Source: Hyphomicrobiales bacterium (GTDB lineage Bacteria; Pseudomonadota; Alphaproteobacteria; Rhizobiales; Rhizobiaceae). From it: a DNA stretch of 64,000 nucleotides. The stretch spans positions 434,001 to 498,000 of the forward strand of contig UBXG01000005.1 in the NCBI GenBank assembly GCA_900469475.1, in the 5' to 3' direction. Within the stretch, counting starts at the first letter, position 1. Every line of letters begins with the position of its first letter. This document shows positions 35,621-44,772 of this stretch, piece by piece. The position numbers were made by a program, and so were the translations under genes. The notes under the pieces are model-generated. The model saw nothing but the letters and a program-made list of their open reading frames with translations. It was not told the origin of the DNA and did not search any database.

Positions 35621-37413
35621 AGTTCCCCGGAGACTTCCCGGCGGCGGCGGTCGAGTTCTTCGCTGTAGCGACGCAGCGTATAGCTCTCCGTCAGCAGGCC
35701 GATGACCTTGCGTTCGATGAGGTCGTTGACGACGACGAGCGCTTCGCTCTTCGTCTGCTCGAACATGGCTGCTGCCTGCTTGGCGTTCATTTGCGGCTGC
35801 AAAAATTCATTGCGCAGCTGGATGAAATCGGAAAGACCGTGTTCCTCGTCATCCTTTTCGACGGGGCTCGCATAGACGTCGGGTACGAGAACCAATCCGG
35901 AATATTTTTCGTTCTTGTCGATCAGGATGACCCGCTGCGCCGAGCCGATCGGGAAATTCCTGCGAAATTCCTCGATGCTCATGTCGATGCTGGCCGTATG
36001 CACATCGGGGCGCATCATGCGGGCGACGGTCAGGTTGCGGATCCAGCCGACATCGTGAGCGCTGCGGATGCTCTCGCCGCGCAAATGGAAGCGCCATGTG
36101 GCGAAGGAGTAGCCGAAGGTCGTGCGCACCACCAGCGAGGAGGTGATGACCGCCGCTAGAACCAGGGCGGTGATCGGAAAATCTCCGGTGATTTCGAGCG
36201 CCAGGAAGGTCATGGTAAGCGGCCCGCCAATGATCGCGACGGCAAGCGAGCTCATGCCGACGACTGCGTAGACGGCCGGCGTCAGTGTGGCGTGATCGAA
36301 ATACGGTGCGCAATAGGCGAAGATCTTGCCGAGCAGCGCGCCCATGAACAGCGACGCAAAGAAGAGACCGCCTCTGAAGCCGGAGCCGATCGAGACCGCT
36401 GATGCCAGGGACTTCAGGATGAAGACGCCGACAAGTGCGCTCAGCGTCACATCAGTCGAAAGATTGAGATGCAGGGCGCCATGGCCGGCAGATAGAACCT
36501 GCGGCGAGATCAACGCCAGTGTTCCCACCACCAAGCCGCCAAGTGCAGGGCGGAAAGGCGGCGCGATCGAGCTTTTGCGCGCCAGTTCCTCGACCCATGC
36601 GACGCCCTGCATGATCAGGATGCCGATACCGGCGCAGAAGGCACCGAGCAGAATGGCCGGAAGATAATCCGCCGGAACGATCGCCCCGAAATGATCGATA
36701 TCGATGGCGAAGTCGTCGCCGGCAAGCAGTCTTGCGATCATGGTCGAGATTAGCGCCGAAACGACGACAGGTGTCAGGGTCACGATCGAATAGCTGCCGA
36801 TGATCAGCTCGAAGGCGTAGAAGGCGCCGGTGAGCGGCGCATTGAATGCTGCGGCGATGGCGCCGGCCGCGCCGCAGCCGACGAGCATGCGCAGATCCGC
36901 GCGGCGCATCTGCATCTTGTAGCCGAATTTGGAGGCAATGCCGGCCGCAATCTGTGTGTAACCTGCTTCAAGCCCGACAGACGCGCCGAATCCATTCGAG
37001 ATCAGGTTCTGCACGGCAACGATGATACTGTCGGTGAGCGACATGCGACCGCCGTGCAGCGCATTGGCTTCGATCGGGTCGACCATCGGCTTTTTGCGCG
37101 TGCGGGACAATATGTAGAGCAGGATGCCGAGAATGATGCCGCCCGCGATCGGTGCGATGAACACTACCGATTTGTCCCGAATTGCCATCGCCGCCGAACT
37201 CAAGCGTTCGTAGTCGGTTATGCCATAGATGACGCTGTGAAGTTTGCGCGAGATATAGCTCATCGCCGTCACCGCACAGCCGGATACAATGCCTACCAGC
37301 GCCCCGGCGAAGACAAGTCCCAATTCGCCACGGCGCAGCAATGCCCTGAAGCGACCGAGATCGAATAGGACCGAGAAGACGCCGAGGCGTCGCGGTTGGA
37401 ATTTCTGCAGCAT
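35617..37413 (-). CDS. ClC-family chloride channel/antiporter with CBS domains
   Basis: A 598-residue ClC protein with roughly ten membrane helices. The usual gating-glutamate region appears as [14 protein letters not shown], and the GxFxP region as [16 protein letters not shown]. The glycine/serine loop near the first selectivity segment is not the canonical GSGIP, so ion selectivity may differ. Two CBS-like segments occupy the last 150 residues ([20 protein letters not shown], then [20 protein letters not shown]). It lies between cobQ and the cobalamin riboswitch without evident relation to B12 synthesis. Confidence 0.88.
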   Translation of the reverse strand: MLQKFQPRRLGVFSVLFDLGRFRALLRRGELGLVFAGALVGIVSGCAVTAMSYISRKLHSVIYGITDYERLSSAAMAIRDKSVVFIAPIAGGIILGILLYILSRTRKKPMVDPIEANALHGGRMSLTDSIIVAVQNLISNGFGASVGLEAGYTQIAAGIASKFGYKMQMRRADLRMLVGCGAAGAIAAAFNAPLTGAFYAFELIIGSYSIVTLTPVVVSALISTMIARLLAGDDFAIDIDHFGAIVPADYLPAILLGAFCAGIGILIMQGVAWVEELARKSSIAPPFRPALGGLVVGTLALISPQVLSAGHGALHLNLSTDVTLSALVGVFILKSLASAVSIGSGFRGGLFFASLFMGALLGKIFAYCAPYFDHATLTPAVYAVVGMSSLAVAIIGGPLTMTFLALEITGDFPITALVLAAVITSSLVVRTTFGYSFATWRFHLRGESIRSAHDVGWIRNLTVARMMRPDVHTASIDMSIEEFRRNFPIGSAQRVILIDKNEKYSGLVLVPDVYASPVEKDDEEHGLSDFIQLRNEFLQPQMNAKQAAAMFEQTKSEALVVVNDLIERKVIGLLTESYTLRRYSEELDRRRREVSGEL

Positions 37414-37607
37414 GGGAAACGGACGATACGTTTTACTCGAATGTGAGAGCTTACCCTCTATAAACTCCTAACATCAAAGAAATACGGCAAAAAAGCCGCT
37501 GGTTTCATGGGAATTTTCTGCCGATTTCGCAATCGGGACGGCGCAGGTCGCATCCATGCCCTTGATTGACTTGACGTAAGTGAAAGCCTAATCATTGCCG
37601 GCATAAC

Positions 37608-37976
37608 GAATGGTTCCCGAGCGGCGATCTGCCGCATGGGATGAAAAGGGAATGTGGAGGGACGGACCCAATCCGGGCGTTCTCATCACAGCCGACCCCG
37701 CGACTGTAGAGCGGTCAGGGTCTTTTGTTCGGTTTGAAACCTATTCCATCGATGGTTCGCATGGGGCGAACGGGGCGGGGCAGGCGCAAATCGTAAAAGC
37801 CACTGGCGTGGCATCATGATCAACCGGGGCTGGACGCCTCCAATTCTACGAATCGTCCGCCTTTTCATGATGGACTGCCGGGAAGGCGAGAAAGATCCGC
37901 TTGTGCACGATTGGGGGCGACCGGCTTCGGTCCGCCCCCGTCGCGGCGCCTTATCCGCGAGCCAGGAGACCTGCCA
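37608..37976 (+). promoter_or_regulatory. Cobalamin (adenosylcobalamin) riboswitch with expanded inner segments
   Basis: Conserved blocks occur in the expected order: GATGAAAAGGGAA (37640-37652), GCCGACCCCGCGACTGTA (37691-37708), AAGCCACTGG (37797-37806), CCGGGAAGGC (37878-37887) and the B12 box AGCCAGGAGACCTGCC (37960-37975). The total, about 370 bases, is longer than the usual 200 or so, from long segments on both sides of AAGCCACTGG. It precedes cobP-cobW-cobN-cobO and should repress them when B12 is plentiful. Confidence 0.92.
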
Positions 37977-38037
37977 TGCGTGCCAGGCACAAAGCCTATT
38001 ATGGAACGTCAGTTCCGCTGCCAGCACGGAGGTTGTC

Positions 38038-38133
38038 ATGGCGCAAGACGAGTTTTTTTCGGCGTTTGGACGCCTGTTTCCCGGTATCGACTTAGTGCTG
38101 GTGGCGCTCGCTTTTGCGTGTGAGCGGGCATAA
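38038..38133 (+). CDS. Possible 31-residue leader peptide between riboswitch and cobP
   Basis: A frame of 31 codons begins at an ATG with GGAGG five bases upstream and ends three bases before cobP. The peptide (MAQDEFFSAFGRLFPGIDLV, then LVALAFACERA) has a hydrophobic second half. The strong ribosome binding site just downstream of the riboswitch could be the actual target of B12 control, with cobP translated by coupling. It matches no known family. A small hairpin GGAAC/GTTCC lies at 38003-38016, just before the ribosome binding site. Confidence 0.35.
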   Translation: MAQDEFFSAFGRLFPGIDLVLVALAFACERA

Positions 38134-38136
38134 CGC

Positions 38137-38661
38137 ATGTCGCCTCCGGCTTCCCAAGCAGTCTTCGTCCTTGGCGGCGCGCGTTCCGGCAAATCCAGGT
38201 TTGCCGAATCCCTGGTTTCGGACACGGGTCTTGAACGTCACTATGTGGCGACAGGGCAGGCATGGGACGACGAGATGCGCGAGCGCATCGCGAAGCATCG
38301 TGCCGACCGCGGCGACCTTTGGCAGACGCATGAGGAGCCAATCGAGCTCGTCGAGCAACTTGCCGCCATTGACGCCGAGGGGCGGGCAGTGCTTGTCGAC
38401 TGCCTGACGCTATGGGTCACCAATCTGATGATGGCCGAGCGTGACATGGCGGCGGAGTTTGCCGCCCTGACCGCATTTCTGCCGACTGCGCGATCAAGGC
38501 TTGTTCTCGTCTCCAACGAAGTGGGCTTGGGAATCGTGCCAGAAAATCGCATGGCGCGCGAATTTCGCGATCATGCCGGCCGTCTGCACCAAATGGTCGC
38601 AGCGGCAAGTGCCGAAGTCTATTTTATCGCAGCGGGCTTGCCGCTGAAAATGAAGGGTTGA
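38137..38661 (+). CDS. cobP: Adenosylcobinamide kinase/adenosylcobinamide-phosphate guanylyltransferase
   Basis: A 174-residue bifunctional enzyme of nucleotide-loop assembly that phosphorylates adenosylcobinamide and then attaches GMP. It has the P-loop GGARSGKS at about residues 13-20, the [15 protein letters not shown] region with the guanylylation histidine, [13 protein letters not shown] and [12 protein letters not shown]. Length matches CobP/CobU. It is the first recognised enzyme gene downstream of the cobalamin riboswitch, with cobW following immediately. Confidence 0.94.
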   Translation: MSPPASQAVFVLGGARSGKSRFAESLVSDTGLERHYVATGQAWDDEMRERIAKHRADRGDLWQTHEEPIELVEQLAAIDAEGRAVLVDCLTLWVTNLMMAERDMAAEFAALTAFLPTARSRLVLVSNEVGLGIVPENRMAREFRDHAGRLHQMVAAASAEVYFIAAGLPLKMKG

Positions 38662-38666
38662 TGCAT

Positions 38667-39716
38667 ATGAACCAGGAAAAGATTCCCGCCACCGTCATCA
38701 CCGGCTTCCTCGGAGCCGGCAAGACGACGATGATCCGCAACCTCCTGCAGAATGCCGGCGGTAAGAAGATCGCGCTGATCATCAACGAGTTCGGCGATCT
38801 CGGCGTCGATGGCGACGTGCTGAAGGGGTGCGGCGCGGAGAACTGCACCGAAGACGATATCATCGAGCTGACCAACGGCTGCATCTGCTGCACCGTGGCC
38901 GACGACTTTATTCCAACCATGACGAAGCTTCTGGAGCGAGATGCGCGCCCCGACCACATCGTCATCGAGACATCCGGCCTTGCTCTGCCGCAGCCGCTGG
39001 TCGCTGCCTTCAACTGGCCCGACATCCGCACCCACGTCACCGTCGACGGCGTCATCACCGTCGTCGATAGCGCCGCCGTCGCCGCCGGCCGTTTCGCCGA
39101 CGACCACGACGCCGTCGAGGCTGCCCGCGTCGAGGATGATTCGCTCGACCACGAAAGCCCCATCGAGGAGCTTTTTGAGGACCAACTGACCTGCGCAGAT
39201 CTGATCGTGCTCAACAAGACCGACCTGATCGATATCGACGGTCTCGGCCGTGTCCGCGCCGAAGTTGCCTCACGCGCCAGCCGCAAGCCGACGATCATCG
39301 AAGCGAAGAACGGCGATGTGCCGGCCGCCATCCTGCTCGGCCTCGGAATCGGCACGGAAGACGATATTGTCAACCGCAAATCCCATCACGAGCTGGAGCA
39401 TGAGGACGGCACGCCGCACGATCACGACGAGTTCGACAGCTTCGTCGTCGAACTTGGCCCGATCGCCGATCCGGTGGCTTTCGTCGATGCGCTGAAGGGC
39501 GTGATTGCGGAGCATGACGTGCTGCGCCTCAAGGGCTTTGTCGATGTCCCCGGCAAGCCCATGCGCCTGCAGGTGCAGGCCGTCGGCAGCCGCATCGACA
39601 CCTATTTCGATCGCGCCTGGACACCGGGCGAAGCCCGCGCGACCCGGCTCGTGGTGATCGGTCTGCACGAGATGGACGAGACGATCGTGCGCAAGGCGAT
39701 TGAGGCGCTGGCCTAA
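38667..39716 (+). CDS. cobW: CobW, COG0523 GTPase of cobalamin biosynthesis
   Basis: A 349-residue G3E GTPase thought to deliver cobalt for the corrin ring. The P-loop GFLGAGKT is at residues 13-20, the metal-binding CxCC motif appears as GCICCTV, and the guanine specificity motif is NKTD. A histidine/aspartate stretch (HHELEHEDGTPHDHDEFDSF) in the linker is a likely metal site. AAGGG at 38653-38657 best serves the ATG at 38667; an ATG at 38661 overlaps the cobP stop. A zinc-associated paralogue lies at 60287-61492. Confidence 0.93.
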   Translation: MNQEKIPATVITGFLGAGKTTMIRNLLQNAGGKKIALIINEFGDLGVDGDVLKGCGAENCTEDDIIELTNGCICCTVADDFIPTMTKLLERDARPDHIVIETSGLALPQPLVAAFNWPDIRTHVTVDGVITVVDSAAVAAGRFADDHDAVEAARVEDDSLDHESPIEELFEDQLTCADLIVLNKTDLIDIDGLGRVRAEVASRASRKPTIIEAKNGDVPAAILLGLGIGTEDDIVNRKSHHELEHEDGTPHDHDEFDSFVVELGPIADPVAFVDALKGVIAEHDVLRLKGFVDVPGKPMRLQVQAVGSRIDTYFDRAWTPGEARATRLVVIGLHEMDETIVRKAIEALA

Positions 39717-39725
39717 GGGAAATCC

Positions 39726-42700
39726 ATGCATCTCCTCCTGGCACAGAAGGGAACGATCAGCGACGGCGAGGAGGCGATCGACCTTGGGCAGTCGCCCGGC
39801 GATATCCTCTTTCTGTCGGCTGCCGATACCGAGCTTGCGGCGATTGCCGCGGCGCATGGTGAGGGCGACCGTTCCCTTCGGCTTGCAAGCCTGATGAGCC
39901 TCAAGCATCCGATGTCTGTCGATACCTATGTCGACAGGACAGCGCGGCATGCGAAGCTCATCATCGTGCGGGCGCTGGGAGGGGCGAGTTACTTCCATTA
40001 TGCTCTGGAAGCGCTGCATGCCTGCGCGGCGCGCCAGGGCGCCTTGATTGCGGTGCTGCCGGGGGATTCGAAGCCGGATCCCGGGCTGACGCCATTCTCC
40101 AACGTTGCGCTCGATGATCTCAACGCGCTTTGGTCCTATCTGATCGAGGGTGGGGAGGCGAATTCCCGGGCGTTTCTCGCTTACGCCGAGGCGATGCTTT
40201 CGGGCACGGAAAAACCGATACCCGCCGTGCCCTTGATGAAGGCCGGCATTTGGTGGCCGGGCCGAGGCGTGATCGGCGTCGAGGAATGGCGGAGAGTTTC
40301 CGTTTCCGGGGTAGCGGTCCCGGAGGGACTCGAACCCCCGACGGTTGCCGTTTCTTTCTACCGCGCGCTGGTTCAGAGCGCGGAAACCAGACCCGTCGAG
40401 GCCATGATAGAGGCCCTCATTGCCGAGGGCATGCGGCCGTTGCCGGTCTTTGCCTATAGCCTGAAGGACGCCGTGTCCGTCGGCATTCTCGAAAGCGTCT
40501 TTACCGCGCTGAAACCGGGCGTGGTCATCAACGCCACCGGCTTTGCCGTTTCGGCGCCGGGCGCGGATCGTCAGGCAACGGTGCTGGAAACGGGCGACGC
40601 CGTGGTTCTGCAGGCCATCTTCTCGGCTTCATCGAAGGAGGCGTGGGAGGCATCCTCGCAGGGGCTTTCGGCCCGCGATCTCGGCATGAATGTGGCTTTG
40701 CCCGAGGTCGATGGGCGCGTTCTCGCCCGAGCCGTGTCCTTCAAGGCGGCCGCCCGCTATGACGAGAGGGTCGAGGCCAATATCGTCGCCAGCGAACCGC
40801 TCGAGGATCGCATGCGCTATACGGCGCGGCTCGCGGCCAATTGGGCGCGGTTGCGCAACACGCCGCCCGGTGATCGCCGTGTTGCGCTTGTTATGGCGAA
40901 CTATCCCAATCGCGATGGACGGCTCGGCAATGGAGTCGGGCTCGACACACCCGCCGGCACGATCGAGGTGCTGAAGGCGATGCAGATGGCGAGCTATAGT
41001 GTTGCCGATCTGCCTGCCGACGGCGATGCGCTGATGCGGCACTTAGCGGAAGGCCCGACAAATTCGGGGCGCGATGGCCGCGTGGTTCGCGAGAGACTTT
41101 CCTTTAGCGACTACAAGGATTTCTTCTCGTCGCTTCCCAAACAGATTCAGGATGAGATCACGGCGCGTTGGGGCGAGCCGGAGCTAGATCCTTACGCGAT
41201 CGATCACGGTTTTGCCTTGCCGTTCGCCCGCTTTGGAGACGTGCTTGTCGGCATCCAGCCGGCGCGCGGCTACAACATCGATCCGAAGGAGAGTTATCAC
41301 TCTCCTGATCTCGTGCCGCCACACGGCTATCTCGCCTTCTATGCCTTCCTGCGTCGCTCCTTCGATGCCCATGCCGTCATCCACATGGGCAAGCACGGTA
41401 ATCTCGAATGGCTGCCGGGCAAGGCGCTGGCACTGTCGGAAAGCTGCTATCCGGAAGCGATCCTCGGACCGCTGCCGAACCTCTATCCTTTCATCGTCAA
41501 CGATCCCGGCGAGGGCACGCAGGCCAAGCGCCGCACGAGCGCCGTCATCATCGATCACCTGACGCCGCCGCTGACGCGCGCCGAAAGCTATGGCCCGCTA
41601 AAGGATCTGGAGGCGCTCGTCGACGAATATTACGAGGCTTCGGGCGGCGATCCGCGTCGCATCCGTCTGCTCCGCAAGCAGATCCTCGATCTCGTCGCCG
41701 ATATCGGACTGGATCAGGATGCCGGCATCGCCAAGGGCGAGGGCGAAGACGAGGCCTTGCGCAAGCTTGATGCTTACCTCTGTGACCTCAAGGAGATGCA
41801 GATCCGCGATGGCCTGCACATCTTCGGCGTTTCGCCTTCTGGGCGGCTGTTGACGGATCTGACGGTGGCGCTCGCGAGAGTGCCGCGCGGACTGGGCGAG
41901 GGGGGCGATCAGAGCTTGCAGCGGGCGATTGCAAGAGATGCTTTTGTGATCGGGGATGTGCTTGAAAGCATTCCCGCGCAGAAACCATTCGACCCGCTTG
42001 ACTGCGACATGGCCGCTGATTGGACCGGCCCGCGCCCATCAATTCTCCAAGATATGTCCGATACCCCCTGGCGCACCCAGGGCGACACTGTCGAGCGTAT
42101 CGAACTGCTGGCCGCAAAACTCGTGAATGGCGACAAAGCCTGCCCCGAGACTTGGCCAAACGCTAGCATGGTCCTGGACGAGATCGCTTCAAAGCTCCAG
42201 CCTTCAATTCTCGCTTGCGGTGATGCTGAAATCGCAGCCTTGCTCAAGGGCCTGGACGGCCGCTTCGTTCCGCCCGGCCCCTCCGGTGCGCCCACCCGTG
42301 GCCGGCCGGATGTTTTGCCCACGGGGCGGAATTTCTATTCGGTCGACAGCCGTGCCGTGCCGACGCCGGCGGCCTACGAGCTCGGCAGCAAATCGGCTGA
42401 ACTGCTCATCCGCCGTTACGTTCAGGACCATGGCGAATGGCCTGTTTCCTTCGGCCTGACGGCCTGGGGCACATCGAACATGCGCACGGGTGGCGACGAT
42501 ATCGCGCAGGCGCTGGCGCTGATCGGCGTCAAGCCCGTCTGGGACATGACCTCGCGCCGCGTCACCGGCTACGAGATCATTCCGCCGGCCATGCTCCGGC
42601 GGCCACGTGTCGATGTCACGTTACGCATCTCCGGCTTCTTCCGTGATGCGTTTCCCGAGCAGATCGCCTTGTTCGACAAGGCCATCCGTGCCGTCGGCAT

Positions 42701-43520
42701 GCTCGATGAAGATGCGGCGGACAATCCCATTGCGACTCGCATGCGCGGCGAGATCGAGCGGCTCGAAGCTGCCGGCCTCGACGCTGCCTCTGCCAGCCGT
42801 AGGGCTGGTTATCGCGTCTTCGGTTCCAAACCTGGAGCCTATGGCGCCGGTCTGCAGGCACTCATCGACGAGAAGGGATGGGAGCGCCGTGCCGATCTGG
42901 CCGAAGCCTATCTCGTCTGGGGCAGCTATGCCTATGGCGCCGGCGAGGAAGGAAGAGCCGAGCGCGGCGTTTTCGAGGAACGATTGCGCTCGATCCAGGC
43001 GGTCGTGCAGAACCAGGACAATCGCGAGCATGACCTGCTCGACAGCGACGATTATTATCAGTTCGAGGGCGGCATGGCGGCGGCGGCCGAGCAGCTTGGC
43101 GGTGCGCGTCCCTCGATCTATCACAACGACCATTCGAGGCCGGAAAAGCCTGTGATACGCTCGCTGGAAGAGGAGATCGGCCGTGTGGTGCGCGGTCGCG
43201 TCGTCAATCCCAAGTGGATCGAGGGCATCATGCGCCACGGCTATAAGGGCGCCTTCGAGATCGCAGCAACGGTCGATTATCTCTTTGCCTTTGCCGCGAC
43301 GACGGGTGCTGTGCGCAATCATCATTTCGAGGCCGTCTATCAGGCCTTCGTCGTCGATCAAGGCGTGCGTGATTTCATGGCGGAGAAGAACCCGGCAGCA
43401 CTTCGGGAGATGCGGGAGCGTCTGCTTGAGGCGATTGATCGCCAGCTCTGGACGCCGAGAAGCAATTCGGCGCGGTTCGATCTGGAAAGCCTTGATAAGG
43501 GCAGGGACGCTGCGGAATGA
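39726..43520 (+). CDS. cobN: Cobaltochelatase subunit CobN
   Basis: A 1264-residue large subunit of the aerobic ATP-dependent cobaltochelatase, which with CobS and CobT inserts cobalt into hydrogenobyrinic a,c-diamide. Recognisable segments include KAGIWWPGRGVIGVEEW, FYRALVQSAETRPVEAMIEA, VIHMGKHGNLEWLPGKALAL, GLTAWGTSNMRTGGDDIAQA and HNDHSRPEKPVIRSLEEEIG. Length is normal. It starts nine bases after cobW and its stop overlaps the next gene by four bases. Between the variable linker after VEEW and FYRALV lies a stretch encoding VAVPEGLEPPT that on the minus strand resembles a tRNA 3' end. cobS and cobT are not in the window. Confidence 0.95.
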   Translation: MHLLLAQKGTISDGEEAIDLGQSPGDILFLSAADTELAAIAAAHGEGDRSLRLASLMSLKHPMSVDTYVDRTARHAKLIIVRALGGASYFHYALEALHACAARQGALIAVLPGDSKPDPGLTPFSNVALDDLNALWSYLIEGGEANSRAFLAYAEAMLSGTEKPIPAVPLMKAGIWWPGRGVIGVEEWRRVSVSGVAVPEGLEPPTVAVSFYRALVQSAETRPVEAMIEALIAEGMRPLPVFAYSLKDAVSVGILESVFTALKPGVVINATGFAVSAPGADRQATVLETGDAVVLQAIFSASSKEAWEASSQGLSARDLGMNVALPEVDGRVLARAVSFKAAARYDERVEANIVASEPLEDRMRYTARLAANWARLRNTPPGDRRVALVMANYPNRDGRLGNGVGLDTPAGTIEVLKAMQMASYSVADLPADGDALMRHLAEGPTNSGRDGRVVRERLSFSDYKDFFSSLPKQIQDEITARWGEPELDPYAIDHGFALPFARFGDVLVGIQPARGYNIDPKESYHSPDLVPPHGYLAFYAFLRRSFDAHAVIHMGKHGNLEWLPGKALALSESCYPEAILGPLPNLYPFIVNDPGEGTQAKRRTSAVIIDHLTPPLTRAESYGPLKDLEALVDEYYEASGGDPRRIRLLRKQILDLVADIGLDQDAGIAKGEGEDEALRKLDAYLCDLKEMQIRDGLHIFGVSPSGRLLTDLTVALARVPRGLGEGGDQSLQRAIARDAFVIGDVLESIPAQKPFDPLDCDMAADWTGPRPSILQDMSDTPWRTQGDTVERIELLAAKLVNGDKACPETWPNASMVLDEIASKLQPSILACGDAEIAALLKGLDGRFVPPGPSGAPTRGRPDVLPTGRNFYSVDSRAVPTPAAYELGSKSAELLIRRYVQDHGEWPVSFGLTAWGTSNMRTGGDDIAQALALIGVKPVWDMTSRRVTGYEIIPPAMLRRPRVDVTLRISGFFRDAFPEQIALFDKAIRAVGMLDEDAADNPIATRMRGEIERLEAAGLDAASASRRAGYRVFGSKPGAYGAGLQALIDEKGWERRADLAEAYLVWGSYAYGAGEEGRAERGVFEERLRSIQAVVQNQDNREHDLLDSDDYYQFEGGMAAAAEQLGGARPSIYHNDHSRPEKPVIRSLEEEIGRVVRGRVVNPKWIEGIMRHGYKGAFEIAATVDYLFAFAATTGAVRNHHFEAVYQAFVVDQGVRDFMAEKNPAALREMRERLLEAIDRQLWTPRSNSARFDLESLDKGRDAAE
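40316..40350 (-). other. tRNA 3'-end-like segment inside cobN
   Basis: Read on the minus strand, this shows a variable-arm-like hairpin ACGG-CAA-CCGT, a T-arm GGGGG-TTCGAGT-CCCTC and an acceptor-like CGGGACC, in the order of a class II tRNA. No matching 5' half exists upstream on that strand, where conserved cobN coding lies. It is in frame within a variable linker of CobN. Confidence 0.4.
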
Positions 43521-44116
43521 GTGTGATCGACGAGCTTCTGGTTGGTTTTCGAGATTACCTGCTGTCGCGCAGCGATCGGATGCTGCAGCATTTCACGGAA
43601 GGTTTTGACTGGCCGGCGCAACAGCGCTCGCTTGCGACGCACGACTTGCCCGTCGTCCAATATCTTCGAAAGCATGCTCAGTTGGGCGAGGGTGCAGAAG
43701 GCGTGCTGTTCGACAGGCTCTTTCAAGCCGCGAACGAACTGCATTGGGCCCAGACCTATAGCATTGCCGATTTCGGCAGCGATTTCCTGCAGCGATATGG
43801 CTGGGTCGAGCTGTTCGGCACGCGCGGCCATTTCGCGAGCGAGGAGATGGCCGGCGGCTTCCTGCTGCTTGGTCCCGGCGTGCATTATCCGGATCATCAC
43901 CACGAGGCCGAGGAGATCTATATCCCGCTGACCGACGGCTCGCTGTGGAGCAAGGATGCCCAGCCATTCCTGCCGCGCTGGTCGGGCGAGATCATCCATC
44001 ACCCCTCGAATATCCGCCACGCCATGCGCACGGAAGACCAGCCACTTGTCGCGCTCTATCTTTGGCGCGGTGGCCCGCTGGCACAGAAATCGATCATATC
44101 AGGGAGAATGCAATGA
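43517..44116 (+). CDS. DMSP-lyase-like cupin protein within the cob operon
   Basis: A 199-residue protein of the dimethylsulfoniopropionate lyase-type cupin family. The metal motif is GVHYPDHHHEAEEIYIPL, giving His123, His127, His129, Glu133 and the catalytic-type Tyr135; later His162 and His168 may complete the site. In DddQ/DddL/DddW enzymes this pattern binds a divalent metal and cleaves DMSP to acrylate and dimethylsulfide. The gene overlaps cobN at its start (ATGA) and cobO at its end (ATGA), so it is co-translated in the cobalamin operon. DMSP cleavage is not established for such rhizobial members; a cobalt or corrinoid role is an alternative. Confidence 0.72.
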   Translation: MSVIDELLVGFRDYLLSRSDRMLQHFTEGFDWPAQQRSLATHDLPVVQYLRKHAQLGEGAEGVLFDRLFQAANELHWAQTYSIADFGSDFLQRYGWVELFGTRGHFASEEMAGGFLLLGPGVHYPDHHHEAEEIYIPLTDGSLWSKDAQPFLPRWSGEIIHHPSNIRHAMRTEDQPLVALYLWRGGPLAQKSIISGRMQ

Positions 44117-44757
44117 GCGACGAATTGGCCGAAACCGGCGCGGACGCCCCGAAGAGCGACGACGCCCGTCACGCCGACAAGATGGCCAAGAAGAAGGCCG
44201 CGCGCGACAAGATCATGGCGACCAAAAACGATGAGAAAGGTCTGATCATTGTCCATACCGGCAAGGGCAAGGGAAAGTCTTCCTCCGCTTTTGGCATGAT
44301 CTTCCGCCACATCGCTCATGGGAAGCCCAGTGCGGTAGTGCAGTTCATCAAGGGCGCCATGTGGACCGGCGAGCGCGATCTGATCGAGAAGCATTTCTCC
44401 GATCTATGCCAGTTCCATACGATGGGTGAGGGCTTCACATGGGAGACTCAGGACCGAGCCCGAGACGTGGCAGCGGCCTCTGCTGCATGGGAAAAGGCCA
44501 AGGAGCTGATCCGCGACGAGCGTAATTCCATGGTGCTGCTTGATGAAATCAACATTGCGCTTCGTTACGACTATCTCGACATCAACGACGTGATCGAATT
44601 CCTCAGGAATGAGAAGCCCTACATGACGCATGTGGTCTTGACGGGCCGTAACGCCAAGGAAGAGCTGATCGAGATTGCCGACCTCGTCACCGAGATGGAA
44701 TTGATCAAGCATCCGTTCCGCTCGGGCATCAAGGGACAGCCGGGCGTCGAGTTCTGA
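44113..44757 (+). CDS. cobO: Cob(I)yrinic acid a,c-diamide adenosyltransferase
   Basis: A 214-residue CobO/CobA/BtuR-type adenosyltransferase that attaches the adenosyl group of ATP to Co(I) corrinoids. The P-loop HTGKGKGKSSSAFG is near residues 49-62, and VQFIKGAMWTGERD, NSMVLLDEINIALRYDYL and HVVLTGRNAKEELIE follow as expected. The N-terminal 35 residues are Lys/Ala/Asp-rich, typical of the family. AGGGAG precedes the ATG, which overlaps the cupin stop by four bases. It ends the riboswitch-controlled operon. Confidence 0.94.
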   Translation: MSDELAETGADAPKSDDARHADKMAKKKAARDKIMATKNDEKGLIIVHTGKGKGKSSSAFGMIFRHIAHGKPSAVVQFIKGAMWTGERDLIEKHFSDLCQFHTMGEGFTWETQDRARDVAAASAAWEKAKELIRDERNSMVLLDEINIALRYDYLDINDVIEFLRNEKPYMTHVVLTGRNAKEELIEIADLVTEMELIKHPFRSGIKGQPGVEF

Positions 44758-44772
44758 TCGCCTGGCGAACGT

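Noticed and set aside
40316..40350. A functional tRNA gene
   Set aside because: Only the 3' half pattern is present; the expected D-arm and anticodon arm are replaced by conserved cobN coding sequence.
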